From positions 186,001 through 250,000 of the forward strand of contig NZ_BOSL01000002.1 in NCBI RefSeq assembly GCF_018403325.1: a stretch of 64,000 nt of DNA. The letters run 5' to 3'. Shown piece after piece: positions 8,237-16,114 of this stretch; the first letter of the stretch is position 1, and each line of letters opens with the position of its first letter. The notes under the pieces were generated by a model that made no database searches, had not been told where the DNA came from, and saw nothing but the letters and a program-made list of their open reading frames with translations. Both the position numbers and the translations under genes were made by a program. The DNA comes from Paenibacillus vini. Lineage in GTDB: Bacteria > Bacillota > Bacilli > Paenibacillales > Paenibacillaceae.

Positions 8237-8364
8237 GCTATCCCTCCTTTGTCACCTATACATTAACCATATTCTCCGCCATGTTCTCCTTATGAACGGT
8301 TGGCAAGGAAATGGAGAAGGGGGCGCCTTCTCCATCAATGAATTCATGTGAGCCTGTTAAGGCA

Positions 8365-9135
8365 TTAATGGCTGACCTTGATATGGTTCTTCGGCGCAAC
8401 CTTGTGTGAAAGCAATTCCGAGATTGTAACGAACGAGTATCCGCGTTTTTTTAGCTCGGGGAGAATGATTTTTAATGCTTCCGTGGTTTGATTGCTGTTA
8501 TGGACAAAATCATGCATCAAAATAATATCGCCATTCCTAGCATTGTTCAGCACCTTGTTCGCGATCCGCGAGACACCGGGGGATCTCCAATCATTCGTGT
8601 CCTGGTGCCAAGACCAAAGCACCATCTGTAAATGATGTTCCTTGGAAAGATGAATGATCTTTTCATTATAGTAGCCTCCAGGTGGCCGGAAGAGCACTGG
8701 CTTTTGCCCCGTTGCCTTATAAATGGCATCCTGGGTCTTGATGAGTTCATCTTCCATAACGTTGCCGGGTAGGCCCTGGAAGGAGGGGTGGCGGAAGGAA
8801 TGATTGGCGATTTCGTGCCCTTCCTGCAGCTCCTGACGGACAACTTCGGGGTAACGCTCCACCCGGTCGCCGACCAGGAAGAAGGTCGCTTTAGCTTCAT
8901 ATTGCTTTAGAACTTCCATAATTTTTAATGTTTGCTGGGGGTCGGGACCATCGTCAAAAGTCAGGGCCATGTATTTCTCTTCGGTCGGCACCTCCCACAC
9001 AATGTCGCCCCGCTCCTCATAATAGCTGCGGTCTTTCATCTGAGCAGCGGGGTAGGGAGAAGCTTTAGCCTGCAGCGGAGACGAAACTGCGGACAAGGCA
9101 ATAACAAGGGCGAGCACAGTTCGTTTTTTAAACAT
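8365..9135 (-). CDS. Polysaccharide deacetylase (NodB domain), exported
   Basis: A 256-residue protein with an N-terminal signal peptide (MFKKRTVLALVIALSAVSSP). A NodB-homology domain follows: TFDDGPDP holds the catalytic and metal aspartates, HEIANHSFRHP gives the two metal histidines, and RPPGG and LMHD are the later motifs. Such enzymes de-N-acetylate peptidoglycan, chitin oligomers or other surface polysaccharides outside the cell. I chose the ATG at 9135 because GGAGG lies 11 bases upstream and the signal peptide then starts correctly. The substrate cannot be read from the sequence. Confidence 0.88.
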   Translation of the reverse strand: MFKKRTVLALVIALSAVSSPLQAKASPYPAAQMKDRSYYEERGDIVWEVPTEEKYMALTFDDGPDPQQTLKIMEVLKQYEAKATFFLVGDRVERYPEVVRQELQEGHEIANHSFRHPSFQGLPGNVMEDELIKTQDAIYKATGQKPVLFRPPGGYYNEKIIHLSKEHHLQMVLWSWHQDTNDWRSPGVSRIANKVLNNARNGDIILMHDFVHNSNQTTEALKIILPELKKRGYSFVTISELLSHKVAPKNHIKVSH

Positions 9136-9310
9136 TGATACATTTTCCTCCATTACAGAACATGTTGTCATCCAACGCAGCTGGATGCGGCCATCCTCAA
9201 GATTTCTTTATTTTGCTTCACGGGGGTGATTTTATCCAAGGTCGCGGTAAAAAAGGTTTGACATCAGCTCCCCGCCCTGATAAGATAAATTTTGTCTTCA
9301 CTATATATCT

Positions 9311-9383
9311 GATCTGTTAGCTCAGCTGGGAGAGCACCATCTTGACAGGGTGGGGGTCAGTGGTTCGAGCCCACTACAGATCA
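9311..9383 (+). tRNA. tRNA-Val (anticodon GAC)
   Basis: The sequence folds as a full cloverleaf: acceptor GATCTGT/ACAGATC, D arm GCTC...GAGC, anticodon stem CCATC/GGTGG with loop TTGACAG (anticodon GAC, valine), T arm AGTGG TTCGAGC CCACT, and discriminator A. The 3' CCA is not encoded. Its 3' half from the anticodon loop onwards is repeated exactly at 25225-25268, so the gene is the integration site of the element that follows; the left junction keeps the tRNA intact. Confidence 0.92.
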
Positions 9384-9385
9384 TA
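9342..9385. other. attL core (44-bp direct repeat, left)
   Basis: 44 bases from the anticodon loop of tRNA-Val to two bases past its 3' end are identical to 25225-25268. They define the left end of an integrative element with a tyrosine integrase next to it. The distance between the repeat starts is 15,883 bp. Confidence 0.9.
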
Positions 9386-9433
9386 ATTCCTTATAGGACA
9401 AGGGTTTTCGGGCAATTATAACCATTAATAAAA

Positions 9434-9513
9434 ATGGTGGTCAATCGAAAACACTTTATCAAAACAGGAAACCACTATTCTAATTGTTTTAAATAACAAT
9501 AGGATGGTGGTTT
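9434..9513. promoter_or_regulatory. Candidate integrase arm-type sites, left end
   Basis: Three copies of a short motif, ATGGTGGTCAAT (9434-9445), AACCACTATTC (9470-9480, inverted) and ATGGTGGTTT (9504-9513), lie between attL and the integrase gene. Related copies occur next to attR. The pattern fits arm-binding sites of a tyrosine recombinase; this is inference. Confidence 0.45.
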
Positions 9514-9518
9514 TTCTC

Positions 9519-10442
9519 ATGCTTTTAAAGTTCGCCTTAAATGAGTTCCAAAATGATCGTGAGTATCGTAACCTTTCCCCTCGTACTATCTCTAGTTACA
9601 TGGCATCCCTTGAGGAATTTCATGAATTTTGCGTTAGCCATGAAGTAATTAATCTTGAGGACTGCACCGCTTCCCTTGTTAAAAATTATCTTGTCCATTG
9701 TGGCAAGAACCGCAAAAACAACCCAACCACTGTAAACAGCAAACTTCATATTTTGAAAATCTTCTTTAATTACTTTGAATATGAAATGGAGTTGTTCACG
9801 GCTAAGACTAACCCAACGAAGAAAATCCCTTATGCCAAAGAAGAAATCAAAATCGAAGTTTTTTCGGACGAACAAATCAAGCAGATTTTGAATTATTACA
9901 AACGTTTAAAGCATCGTGACAAAACTCTTTATGCCTATAGGGACTATTTTTTAGTCGTCTTTATGTTAGGTTCGGCGTGTCGCTTAGGCGAAACCGTTAA
10001 TTTGCGATGGATGGATGTTGATCTAAACAATCAAGTCATCACCGTAACAGGTAAAAAAAGAGTTGCTAGTAGTATCCCAATGACTGATTCGTTAAAAAAA
10101 GAATTTCTGGAGTATAAACTGTTTTGTGAACAGCATTTTAAGCAATTACCCGAATACGTCTTTACTTGTCGCAAAGGAAATCAACTCACTGACAATGCGG
10201 TTAAATGTATCTTTAAACATCTGAAAGCAAACATGAACTTTAAAAATGTACGTGTATCAGCACATACACTGAGGCATACCGCTGCCCACCGTATGCTTAT
10301 GTCTGGTGCTTCAGTTGCCTTTATACAGAAGTTTTTGCGTCATGCTAATGTGAATATGACCCTTAGATACTTTGCTTTGTGGGGGAGTGCCATGAAGGAA
10401 CAGAACGATTTACACAATCCACTAAACACGATGAAATTCTAA
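9519..10442 (+). CDS. Tyrosine recombinase/integrase of the tRNA-Val element
   Basis: A site-specific integrase of about 307 residues. A SAM-like N-terminal core-binding domain (SPRTISSYMASLEEFHEF) is followed by the catalytic domain. Visible catalytic residues are the arginine in GSACRLGETVNLRW, HTLRHTAAHRM (H-x-x-R), and LRHANVNMTLRYF with the second histidine and the nucleophilic tyrosine. It presumably inserts and excises the element at the 44-bp tRNA-Val repeat. I prefer the ATG at 9519, which has GGATGGTGG upstream; an in-frame ATG at 9504 is possible. Two small genes follow closely and may be co-transcribed. Confidence 0.9.
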   Translation: MLLKFALNEFQNDREYRNLSPRTISSYMASLEEFHEFCVSHEVINLEDCTASLVKNYLVHCGKNRKNNPTTVNSKLHILKIFFNYFEYEMELFTAKTNPTKKIPYAKEEIKIEVFSDEQIKQILNYYKRLKHRDKTLYAYRDYFLVVFMLGSACRLGETVNLRWMDVDLNNQVITVTGKKRVASSIPMTDSLKKEFLEYKLFCEQHFKQLPEYVFTCRKGNQLTDNAVKCIFKHLKANMNFKNVRVSAHTLRHTAAHRMLMSGASVAFIQKFLRHANVNMTLRYFALWGSAMKEQNDLHNPLNTMKF

Positions 10443-10454
10443 GGCGGTAATAAC

Positions 10455-10712
10455 ATGACCGAACAAATCAATGACCTTCTGGACACACAAATCAGCCTGA
10501 ACCGTTTGATCTGGCTCATGGACGATGAAACTTATGACCGTTTGTTTGAACTCACTAGACAGCATTTAAGGCTTGCTAAGGAAGGGATTGAACCTTATAC
10601 ATCCCCTGAACGTAAAACGGCTCTAAAGCAGGAAATTGAGCATCTTAGGACTGAACGAGAATCTATCATCATAAACTATGAAAAAACTATCCAATGGGAG
10701 GAAATGAAATGA
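10455..10712 (+). CDS. Hypothetical protein, element gene 2
   Basis: An 85-residue protein predicted to be all helical, with a heptad-like C-terminal half (ALKQEIEHLRTERESIIINYE). No family recognised. It starts 13 bases after the integrase stop behind AAGGCGG and overlaps the next gene by 4 bases (ATGA), so it is part of an operon with the integrase. A role as excisionase or accessory factor is possible but unsupported. Confidence 0.65.
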   Translation: MTEQINDLLDTQISLNRLIWLMDDETYDRLFELTRQHLRLAKEGIEPYTSPERKTALKQEIEHLRTERESIIINYEKTIQWEEMK

Positions 10713-11224
10713 CTACTACTAATATTGTCGTTGATTCTAAAAAGGCGGTTACTGACACTATGCAAAAGCAATACCCACATGTACGCTTTACGCTATCAAT
10801 TGACCAATGCCAAGGTGAATATTGGATTGAATTAAAAGTGTTTGACTTCCTATTTACCGATACATTAGAAAAGCACCTGAACAAGGTTTCTAAACTTCCT
10901 GTTTATGTGGATGATGTTGAATCCACTAAACTGAAAACACAAATCAATGACCGTTGTAAACAACAAGGTTGCCGGGAATTAACTCGTGTAACAGGATGGA
11001 ACGGGCAACCGATCTATGAAACTTATCATCACGGGATTGACTATAATACAGCACGAATTGAAATCCTAACCGAGCAAATCAACGCAACAATGAAAGAACT
11101 TGTTCATGAAGCATCTGACCGCAATACAGTCCTTGAACGGCGTTTGACAATCAGAAAGACGCTAACACAACTAAGACAAGCCAAACGCAAACTGGCTGAA
11201 CAGCCATATGAGTATATTTCATAA
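10709..11224 (+). CDS. Hypothetical protein, element gene 3
   Basis: A 171-residue protein of unknown family with a mixed alpha/beta N-terminal part and a basic helical C-terminus (ERRLTIRKTLTQLRQAKRKL). The ATG at 10709 is set by GGGAGG seven bases upstream and by overlap with the stop of the preceding gene. A terminator follows 20 bases downstream, closing the integrase operon. Confidence 0.65.
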   Translation: MTTTNIVVDSKKAVTDTMQKQYPHVRFTLSIDQCQGEYWIELKVFDFLFTDTLEKHLNKVSKLPVYVDDVESTKLKTQINDRCKQQGCRELTRVTGWNGQPIYETYHHGIDYNTARIEILTEQINATMKELVHEASDRNTVLERRLTIRKTLTQLRQAKRKLAEQPYEYIS

Positions 11225-11244
11225 TTGAATTGTTCTTTGTTCTA

Positions 11245-11269
11245 GGCAGGGTTCATACCCTGTCTTTTT
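11245..11269 (+). terminator. Terminator of the integrase operon
   Basis: A 7-bp stem (GGCAGGG / CCCTGTC, with one G-T pair) is followed by a T run. Confidence 0.75.
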
Positions 11270-11582
11270 ATTTTGTACGAAATCACTATTAATACATTAT
11301 ATATTATTTTTATATAAACACCGACAATTGAGAGTACACTTTACCAAAATAATTCGATTCATTGCGAGTTCATATTTCCTTAATTCTATTGAACTTTGCT
11401 ACCATGGCAAAATATAATCTTTCCTCATTCTCTCCCACCGTTCCATTCAATAAACCGAAATCCCTTGATTTATAAGGTATTCTTAGAGTATCGCTATAAA
11501 ATAGATAATCGCCTTTAAGGGAACAACGCTTTGGTCTAGTTTTGGTGATGTAATTGTTGAAAACCTAAAGAGAAATATTGAT

Positions 11583-11735
11583 ATGGGACTAGACGATGGA
11601 CATATACAATGCGAAGTATGTGGAACAAGATCGGTAATCAGAGGTAGAAACAATCGAATTTGTGAGACCTGCTGGAAAGACTATAGAAGGGAATATAAAA
11701 GAAAAAAACAAAGAGAATACAGGTCAAAAGCGTAA
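11583..11735 (+). CDS. Putative 50-residue zinc-ribbon protein
   Basis: A short frame encodes two CxxC pairs (CEVC at residues 10-13, CETC at 27-30), then a basic tail (WKDYRREYKRKKQREYR). This is the layout of small phage-encoded zinc-ribbon proteins. The ribosome binding site is weak (AAAGAGAAAT). The open frame extends upstream of the ATG without a start codon, so it may be the surviving 3' part of a longer gene. A related truncated frame lies at 12506-12601. Confidence 0.45.
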   Translation: MGLDDGHIQCEVCGTRSVIRGRNNRICETCWKDYRREYKRKKQREYRSKA

Positions 11736-12100
11736 TTCCTGTGGACACTTTTACTTTTTTATAAATCCCTATAAACATTGACTTTTTTAACACATCTCAA
11801 AGAAATGTCCATGATTGCTTATAAAACATAGCATCAAAAAAACCTTATAAAATAAAGGTTTTCACTTCTAGAAGGATAAATATACTCAAAAACGTAATCG
11901 TCTTTAAGGGAGAGCATGTTTCATACCTAATTTCCAAAGTACAGAGGATGATATATGCCCTGCCTTTAATTGTTCAATTTTCACCAAAAACGACACACTT
12001 ATTGAATCAGAATGTTCAATTATCCCTTTGTTTATAAGGGTTTATTGTACTTGGTCAAGGTCTCCATATGATAAGGGTAATAAAATTAGAAATTAAGACA

Positions 12101-12190
12101 GTTTAGAAAATACCAAAAAAACCTTGAACTCGTTGCTCCACAAGGCTTTCCAGGCTTTAATCGAATTCTATTTATCAGTAAGGATACAAT
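12101..12190. repeat. Satellite-element repeat, copy R1
   Basis: It begins GTTTAGAAAATACCAAAAAA, then a CCTTG...CAAGG inverted pair and CTATTTATCAGTAAGGATACA. It shares the opening block and the CAAGGCTT block with R2-R4. The 50 bases before R1 also resemble those before R3 (CATATGATA.G.GTAATAAAA). Confidence 0.6.
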
Positions 12191-12203
12191 GAAAAAAGTA
12201 GAA

Positions 12204-12291
12204 GTTTAGAAAACAACAAATAGCCCTTAAACCCCTTACTCCACAAGGCTTCTCGGGTTTTAGTTAAATTCTATTTATCAGTATGGATACA
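12204..12291. repeat. Satellite-element repeat, copy R2
   Basis: It begins GTTTAGAAAACAACAAATAG and contains CCACAAGGCTTCTCGGG, ending CTATTTATCAGTATGGATACA, nearly the same end as R1. Confidence 0.6.
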
Positions 12292-12421
12292 GGTGATCAA
12301 ATAAGAAGAAAAACGTACCGCTCTTAAGATAAATATAATGAAAAAACCTATATAAACAAAGGGATTTTTGAGTTGACCAAAGGTATACATATGATAGGAG
12401 TAATAAAAATAAAAACTAGCG

Positions 12422-12501
12422 GTTTAGAAAACATCAAAAAACCCTTATGCGGTAAGGCTTTGCAGGCTTCTCAAAAAAAGTTTATATTATGATAGAATAC
12501 A
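12422..12501. repeat. Satellite-element repeat, copy R3
   Basis: It begins GTTTAGAAAACATCAAAAAA and contains the small palindrome CCTTATGCGGTAAGG, then GTTTATATTATGATAGAATA. It is fused directly to the truncated zinc-ribbon frame. Confidence 0.6.
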
Positions 12502-12505
12502 CACA

Positions 12506-12601
12506 AATTCCAACCGCAAGAAATATTGTGCTGAGTGCTGGAAGGAAATTAATAGGGAACAGATCAGAGATAGAGTAAGAAAGTATAGGAAAAATAAATA
12601 A
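12506..12601 (+). pseudogene. Truncated zinc-ribbon frame
   Basis: 31 codons without a start read NRKKYCAECWKEINREQ and then a basic tail. They match the second CxxC and basic tail of the 11583-11735 product; the first CxxC is missing. It looks like a decayed duplicate carried with repeat R3. Confidence 0.45.
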
Positions 12602-12617
12602 ATATAATAATGTAACG

Positions 12618-12696
12618 GTTTAGAAAACAACAAAAAATCCTTATGCATCAAGGCTTTGGGGTGTTTTCTAAAAAGTTTATATAATGATAGAATACA
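12618..12696. repeat. Satellite-element repeat, copy R4
   Basis: It begins GTTTAGAAAACAACAAAAAA and contains CCTTATGCATCAAGG, then GTTTATATAATGATAGAATA, very close to R3. Confidence 0.6.
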
Positions 12697-12792
12697 TGTG
12701 AATTTTATCTTTCATTGAGTTTATAGCCTACTCTATAACCTGAATGAAGGGTGAAAATCCTTCACTTCCATAATAATATGTATCCAAGTATT

Positions 12793-12824
12793 GAGATGTT
12801 CCATTTCGGAATGTCTCTTTTTTT
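12793..12824 (+). terminator. Strong hairpin upstream of the scaffold gene
   Basis: A 10-bp stem (GAGATGTTCC / GGAATGTCTC) is followed by seven T residues. It stands 40 bases before the capsid genes, so it could act as a leader attenuator for them. Confidence 0.75.
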
Positions 12825-12863
12825 CTAAATTTTTTTACTTGGATAACTGAAAGGAGAAGTCAA

Positions 12864-13289
12864 GTGGAGTTTACAGACGAACAAATAGCCATTGTTGAAC
12901 AACAAATTGCGGAAGCAAAAGCACAATGGGAATCTGATATTCTCAATCCGGTATTGTCTGAACGTGATGACCTACTTCAATATAAGCCGATTGAAAAATC
13001 AGTTGCAGAAAAGGCAATTGAGCAACGTGAACGGGAATTGTTTAAAAAGGAACTGTCCATTGAACTTAAAGCCAATGGATTAGAGGACTTTGCCGAGTTT
13101 ATTCAAGTTTCAAATATGGATGAACTCAAAACAAAAATGGAAGCATTGAACACTGTTCTTGAAGCAAGAAAAGTGAATACTGCCTTTGTTCCTGGTGACA
13201 GAAAACAAACTAACCCATATGAGCAAGCAGCAAAGAACAATGATGTTGTCGGTATGATTGGCGCAAAAATCAATAAACTATTCAACTAA
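12864..13289 (+). CDS. Phage capsid scaffold-like protein
   Basis: A 141-residue, highly charged, helical protein with coiled-coil propensity over residues 1-100 (EQQIAEAKAQWE...KSVAEKAIEQRERELFKKEL). This is the typical composition of phage scaffolding proteins (DUF4355-like). It lies 27 bases before the major capsid protein gene, the usual place for a scaffold. The GTG start is fixed by AAAGGAGAAG. The family assignment rests on composition and position, not on a specific motif. Confidence 0.75.
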   Translation: MEFTDEQIAIVEQQIAEAKAQWESDILNPVLSERDDLLQYKPIEKSVAEKAIEQRERELFKKELSIELKANGLEDFAEFIQVSNMDELKTKMEALNTVLEARKVNTAFVPGDRKQTNPYEQAAKNNDVVGMIGAKINKLFN

Positions 13290-13316
13290 AATTTATGAAA
13301 AGGATGATCAATTATT

Positions 13317-14207
13317 ATGTTTAAGACAAATAACCTAACTAACAGCGAGTCTATCTCCTTGGCAAAAGAGATTGTCAAAATTGGCGTTGCCGATACACCT
13401 CTTACTTCCCTTCTATTTGCTAAAGGGCTGACTGAACGGGCGAACGGTACGGTTCATACATGGAGGGAGAAATCTTACTCCAACGATGCAGATGTATCTG
13501 TAATCGAAGGTAACGAGGATGTAAAGTTCTATCAATCTGGACGTGCTGAAATGTCCAACGTGCTGGAACTGTTCCAGAAGGGTGTTAGTGTGAGCGGGAC
13601 TTCCCAAGCCATTAATATCAACGGTCAAGGCGATATTTTTAGTAGCGAGATTGCAGACCGCCTTACAGAGTTGAAAACCAATATCGAAAAACAAGTTACT
13701 AAAGGTGTTAAAAATGAGGGTTCCACTACTCCATTCATTCGCCGTATGGCTGGACTCGAAACCTGGGCTGACCCTGCAAATCTGGTTACTGGTGCAACGG
13801 TTGGTAAAATTACAGAAGCAGAAGTAAAAGCAACGGTTAAAAAGTTGTGGGATCAAGGACTTCCAACAGGTGAATACTTTGCATTGGTTAATGCTGACCT
13901 GAAGGAGCAAATTGATGCCTTGTACAAAGACAAATACAATTATGTTGCTCAAACGAATGTATTCGGGATTGTAGTTGACGTAATTCGGACAAATTTTGGC
14001 AATTTGAATCTTCTGCTTAGTCGCCATGCTTCTGCTGACAAGATGACAATCTTTGACCCTAATGCTCTCTCCCTTGCATTCTTGCGTGATCCACAGTTTG
14101 AAGCATTGGCCAAAACTGGTGACAGTGTTAAAGGTCAAGTAATCGCAGAGGGAACACTTAAAGTAGCAAGTAAGAAAGCCGTAGCACAATACACTCTTAA
14201 AGCCTAA
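13317..14207 (+). CDS. Phage major capsid protein, SU10-like
   Basis: A 296-residue protein that I read as an SU10/DUF5309-type major head protein with the HK97 fold. The N-terminal GVADTPLTSLLF is followed by TVHTWREKSYSNDADVSVIEG, an FYQSGRAEMSNVLELFQKGVSVSGT segment, and a C-terminal DPNALSLAFLRDPQFEALAKTGDSVKGQVIAEGTL. These are typical of this group, where the 'TxWREksL' region follows the N-arm. It would self-assemble into the shell around the packaged DNA. A terminator follows at once, so scaffold and capsid form a two-gene unit, unusually far from the terminase and portal genes. Confidence 0.85.
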   Translation: MFKTNNLTNSESISLAKEIVKIGVADTPLTSLLFAKGLTERANGTVHTWREKSYSNDADVSVIEGNEDVKFYQSGRAEMSNVLELFQKGVSVSGTSQAININGQGDIFSSEIADRLTELKTNIEKQVTKGVKNEGSTTPFIRRMAGLETWADPANLVTGATVGKITEAEVKATVKKLWDQGLPTGEYFALVNADLKEQIDALYKDKYNYVAQTNVFGIVVDVIRTNFGNLNLLLSRHASADKMTIFDPNALSLAFLRDPQFEALAKTGDSVKGQVIAEGTLKVASKKAVAQYTLKA

Positions 14208-14216
14208 TACATAACA

Positions 14217-14252
14217 TGAGAGAGTGGGGATTCTTCCCTGCTCTCTTTTTCT
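14217..14252 (+). terminator. Terminator after the capsid gene
   Basis: The hairpin GAGAGAGTGGGGA / TTCCCTGCTCTC is followed by TTTTT, directly after the capsid gene. Confidence 0.8.
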
Positions 14253-14280
14253 ATTAAATTTTTTTAGGGAGATTATTTCA

Positions 14281-14463
14281 ATGAATGAACGGATGGAGTG
14301 GAAAATCAAACGAATCCAAAAAGGCATTAAACAAAACGATGTTGCTAAACATCTAAATTGTAGTTGTACCCTACTTTCTCTATTCGAGAATAACAAAGGT
14401 GAAATGTCAAATGAACGAATTAAACATTATAAACAATTCATTAATGATTACTCAAAGCAATGA
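14281..14463 (+). CDS. Small XRE-type helix-turn-helix regulator
   Basis: A 60-residue protein consisting of one Cro/CI-type helix-turn-helix (KIKRIQKGIKQNDVAKHLNCSCTLLSLFENNKGEMSNE). The ATG at 14281 follows AGGGAGATT. It is the only recognisable phage-type repressor in the element and is much shorter than a CI protein, which fits a satellite or a transcription modulator. Its target is unknown. Confidence 0.75.
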   Translation: MNERMEWKIKRIQKGIKQNDVAKHLNCSCTLLSLFENNKGEMSNERIKHYKQFINDYSKQ

Positions 14464-14598
14464 CTAAACTAAGGAAGGTGTCAAAGTGTACGGATTGAAT
14501 CTGGCTCCCTTTGGTATGGAAGACGGTTAAAGCATCTTTTAATCAAATACACTAAAGGGAGTAACAAAGTCGGAGTTAGATGATTCTTAGCATCTAAC

Positions 14599-15429
14599 AT
14601 GATTAAACAATTAAAAAGCAAATTTCCAGCATGGACAAATGACCAGCAACAAGGCAAATATGATCTATGTTTATCGAATGATTTAGATTCCCTTCTATCC
14701 TGCTTGTATCTGAAACATGTCAAGGGATATGAGATAAATTACTTCTACGACTTCACAGCACTATATAATGCCAATAACACAGGTAAACCATTAATAGGCG
14801 TGGATATGGCGTTAGAACGTGGCAAGGTATGGGATAATCACATAACTAAACTAAGCAGATCAGACAAGGTAAACCCTGATTCAGCAAACGTAAATGCTGT
14901 AACAGGAATAAGCCGAGATAACTATTACACTAAATATTGTGGCTCTACATTGCTTCAAATCATTAGTTTCTATAATATTCCGCTGCCTTTAAGCCGAGAA
15001 GGTAAAATAATACTACTTGCCATAGATAGCACGTTTTTAGGGTATTTTCATAATGATTTTCGGGCTATAAATCGAAACTGGCTGGAACAGTTAGAACTAT
15101 ATGAACTATTACATATGTTGGATTCAGGAATACATAAATCAGAATTTTACAGAGTCAAGCAACAATACAACCTGGACGCACCAATCAAGGTAAACGAAAA
15201 CGGAATATTAGAAACTGAAATTGACCTTGCAGCCATGCAGGGCTTTTTTGATTTTCCTTTAAGTTTATCAGCAGAGAAATTTAATCAAACATATACCTTT
15301 AACCAAACATCAAAATTTGAGATGGACAGAAATAAAGAGTTTAGCAAGCACAATATAAACGGCTTGTTTAGTATCGCATTAACTCACAAAAACAAATTCA
15401 AATATACATCAGGGATTAAGGCGGTTTAA
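14599..15429 (+). CDS. Hypothetical protein, possible divergent DHH-type phosphoesterase
   Basis: A 276-residue protein with no confident family. Three segments resemble the metal-binding motifs of DHH phosphoesterases/exonucleases in the right order: LCLSNDLDSLLSCLYL (about residues 24-39), GKPLIGVDMAL (about 62-72) and VWDNHITKL (about 77-85, where DHH would be expected). If correct it may be a nuclease acting on the element's or helper phage's nucleic acid. No strong ribosome binding site precedes the ATG. The DHH link is my inference by eye and could be wrong. Confidence 0.6.
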   Translation: MIKQLKSKFPAWTNDQQQGKYDLCLSNDLDSLLSCLYLKHVKGYEINYFYDFTALYNANNTGKPLIGVDMALERGKVWDNHITKLSRSDKVNPDSANVNAVTGISRDNYYTKYCGSTLLQIISFYNIPLPLSREGKIILLAIDSTFLGYFHNDFRAINRNWLEQLELYELLHMLDSGIHKSEFYRVKQQYNLDAPIKVNENGILETEIDLAAMQGFFDFPLSLSAEKFNQTYTFNQTSKFEMDRNKEFSKHNINGLFSIALTHKNKFKYTSGIKAV

Positions 15430-15432
15430 TAA

Positions 15433-15475
15433 ATGTATATACAACAATGGGCATTTTGACCCTATTTTGTATATA
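15433..15475. promoter_or_regulatory. Large palindrome between element genes
   Basis: TGTATATACAACAATGGG is followed after a short loop by CCCTATTTTGTATATACA. The outer 11 bases pair perfectly, as do the inner GGG/CCC. It lies right after the DHH-like gene and 25 bases before the next, and may be an operator or a transcript hairpin. Confidence 0.5.
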
Positions 15476-15502
15476 CAAAAATCATAGGAGGGTAATTGCT
15501 AA

Positions 15503-15814
15503 ATGGGAAGATATGAATTGCATGATTACAATAAAAAGAAATTGCGTCAGATTAGAATATCAGATGCCGAAATGGATTATCTGGGAAATCCTAATTCAGC
15601 ATGGATGAGGAAGGCAATGATGAATCAAAGATATGTAGAGTTAGTTTTTGAAAAGATCGAACGTGAAGGTATCACGATGGAACAATATATTGACAGTTTG
15701 TTTATATATCCAAACGGAGAGCCGAAACCAATTAAACCAGAAGGTAAGTTTAAATTCCTTTTGTATTCGTTCTTTGCTGATAACCGAGATGATGACTATT
15801 TTAGAAAAGCATAG
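15503..15814 (+). CDS. Hypothetical element protein
   Basis: A 103-residue soluble protein, mostly helical, with an N-terminal basic part (MGRYELHDYNKKKLRQIRIS) and a middle similar to small phage replication-module proteins of unknown role. It starts behind GGAGGG. No domain recognised. Confidence 0.65.
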   Translation: MGRYELHDYNKKKLRQIRISDAEMDYLGNPNSAWMRKAMMNQRYVELVFEKIEREGITMEQYIDSLFIYPNGEPKPIKPEGKFKFLLYSFFADNRDDDYFRKA

Positions 15815-15827
15815 TGATTTATTTACT

Positions 15828-15860
15828 AGAGACAGTTCAATACGGGCTGTCTCTTTTATT
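15828..15860 (+). terminator. Terminator
   Basis: The stem GAGACAG / CTGTCTC is followed by TTTTATT, between two small hypothetical genes. Confidence 0.7.
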
Positions 15861-15886
15861 ATTAAAATTTAAGGAGAAATGACTAA

Positions 15887-16078
15887 ATGGAACGAGATAA
15901 TAATTTTTTCTACATTTACGACAAGGGACTAGTTAAACATCTGCGCTATGACAAAGGAATTGAGTTTAATTGTACAGGTTTAAATGTTCGGACTCATGAC
16001 CAATTTTGGCAGTTTACAAAATCGGATGAATTGTATCAGGCGGTAACATCTTTCCTATCCGAACGCAAAAACAAATAA
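15887..16078 (+). CDS. Hypothetical small element protein
   Basis: A 63-residue soluble protein (MERDNNFFYIYDKGLVKHLR...) of unknown family, with a good AAGGAG site 10 bases upstream of its ATG. It lies just ahead of the primase-like gene and may belong to the same replication module. Confidence 0.6.
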   Translation: MERDNNFFYIYDKGLVKHLRYDKGIEFNCTGLNVRTHDQFWQFTKSDELYQAVTSFLSERKNK

Positions 16079-16114
16079 TTAAACAAGGGAATAACTTTCA
16101 ATGGAGGATAATGA

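Larger units (their letters stand above)
11270..12863. other. 1.6-kb AT-rich region, mostly non-coding, repeat-rich
   Basis: This stretch lies between the integrase operon and the capsid genes. It contains one short zinc-ribbon frame (11583-11735), a truncated copy of the same kind of frame (12506-12601), four diverged copies of an 80-90 bp repeat (12101-12696) and a strong terminator (12793-12824). The motif TAATCGYCTTTAAGGGA also occurs twice, near 11504 and 11897. No other gene can be supported. Confidence 0.6.

Noticed and set aside
8311-8334. Inverted repeat GGAGAAGG..GCCTTCTCC as a terminator
   Set aside because: The stem is good but no T run follows on either strand, so its role is unclear.
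12725-12775. Hairpin GAAGGGTGAAAATCCTTC considered as a riboswitch
   Set aside because: Too short, no match to a known riboswitch core; only the terminator after it is convincing.
13413-14396. 327-codon minus-strand frame opposite the capsid gene
   Set aside because: It is antisense to the major capsid gene, rich in C, F and S without domain pattern; a shadow of strong codon bias.
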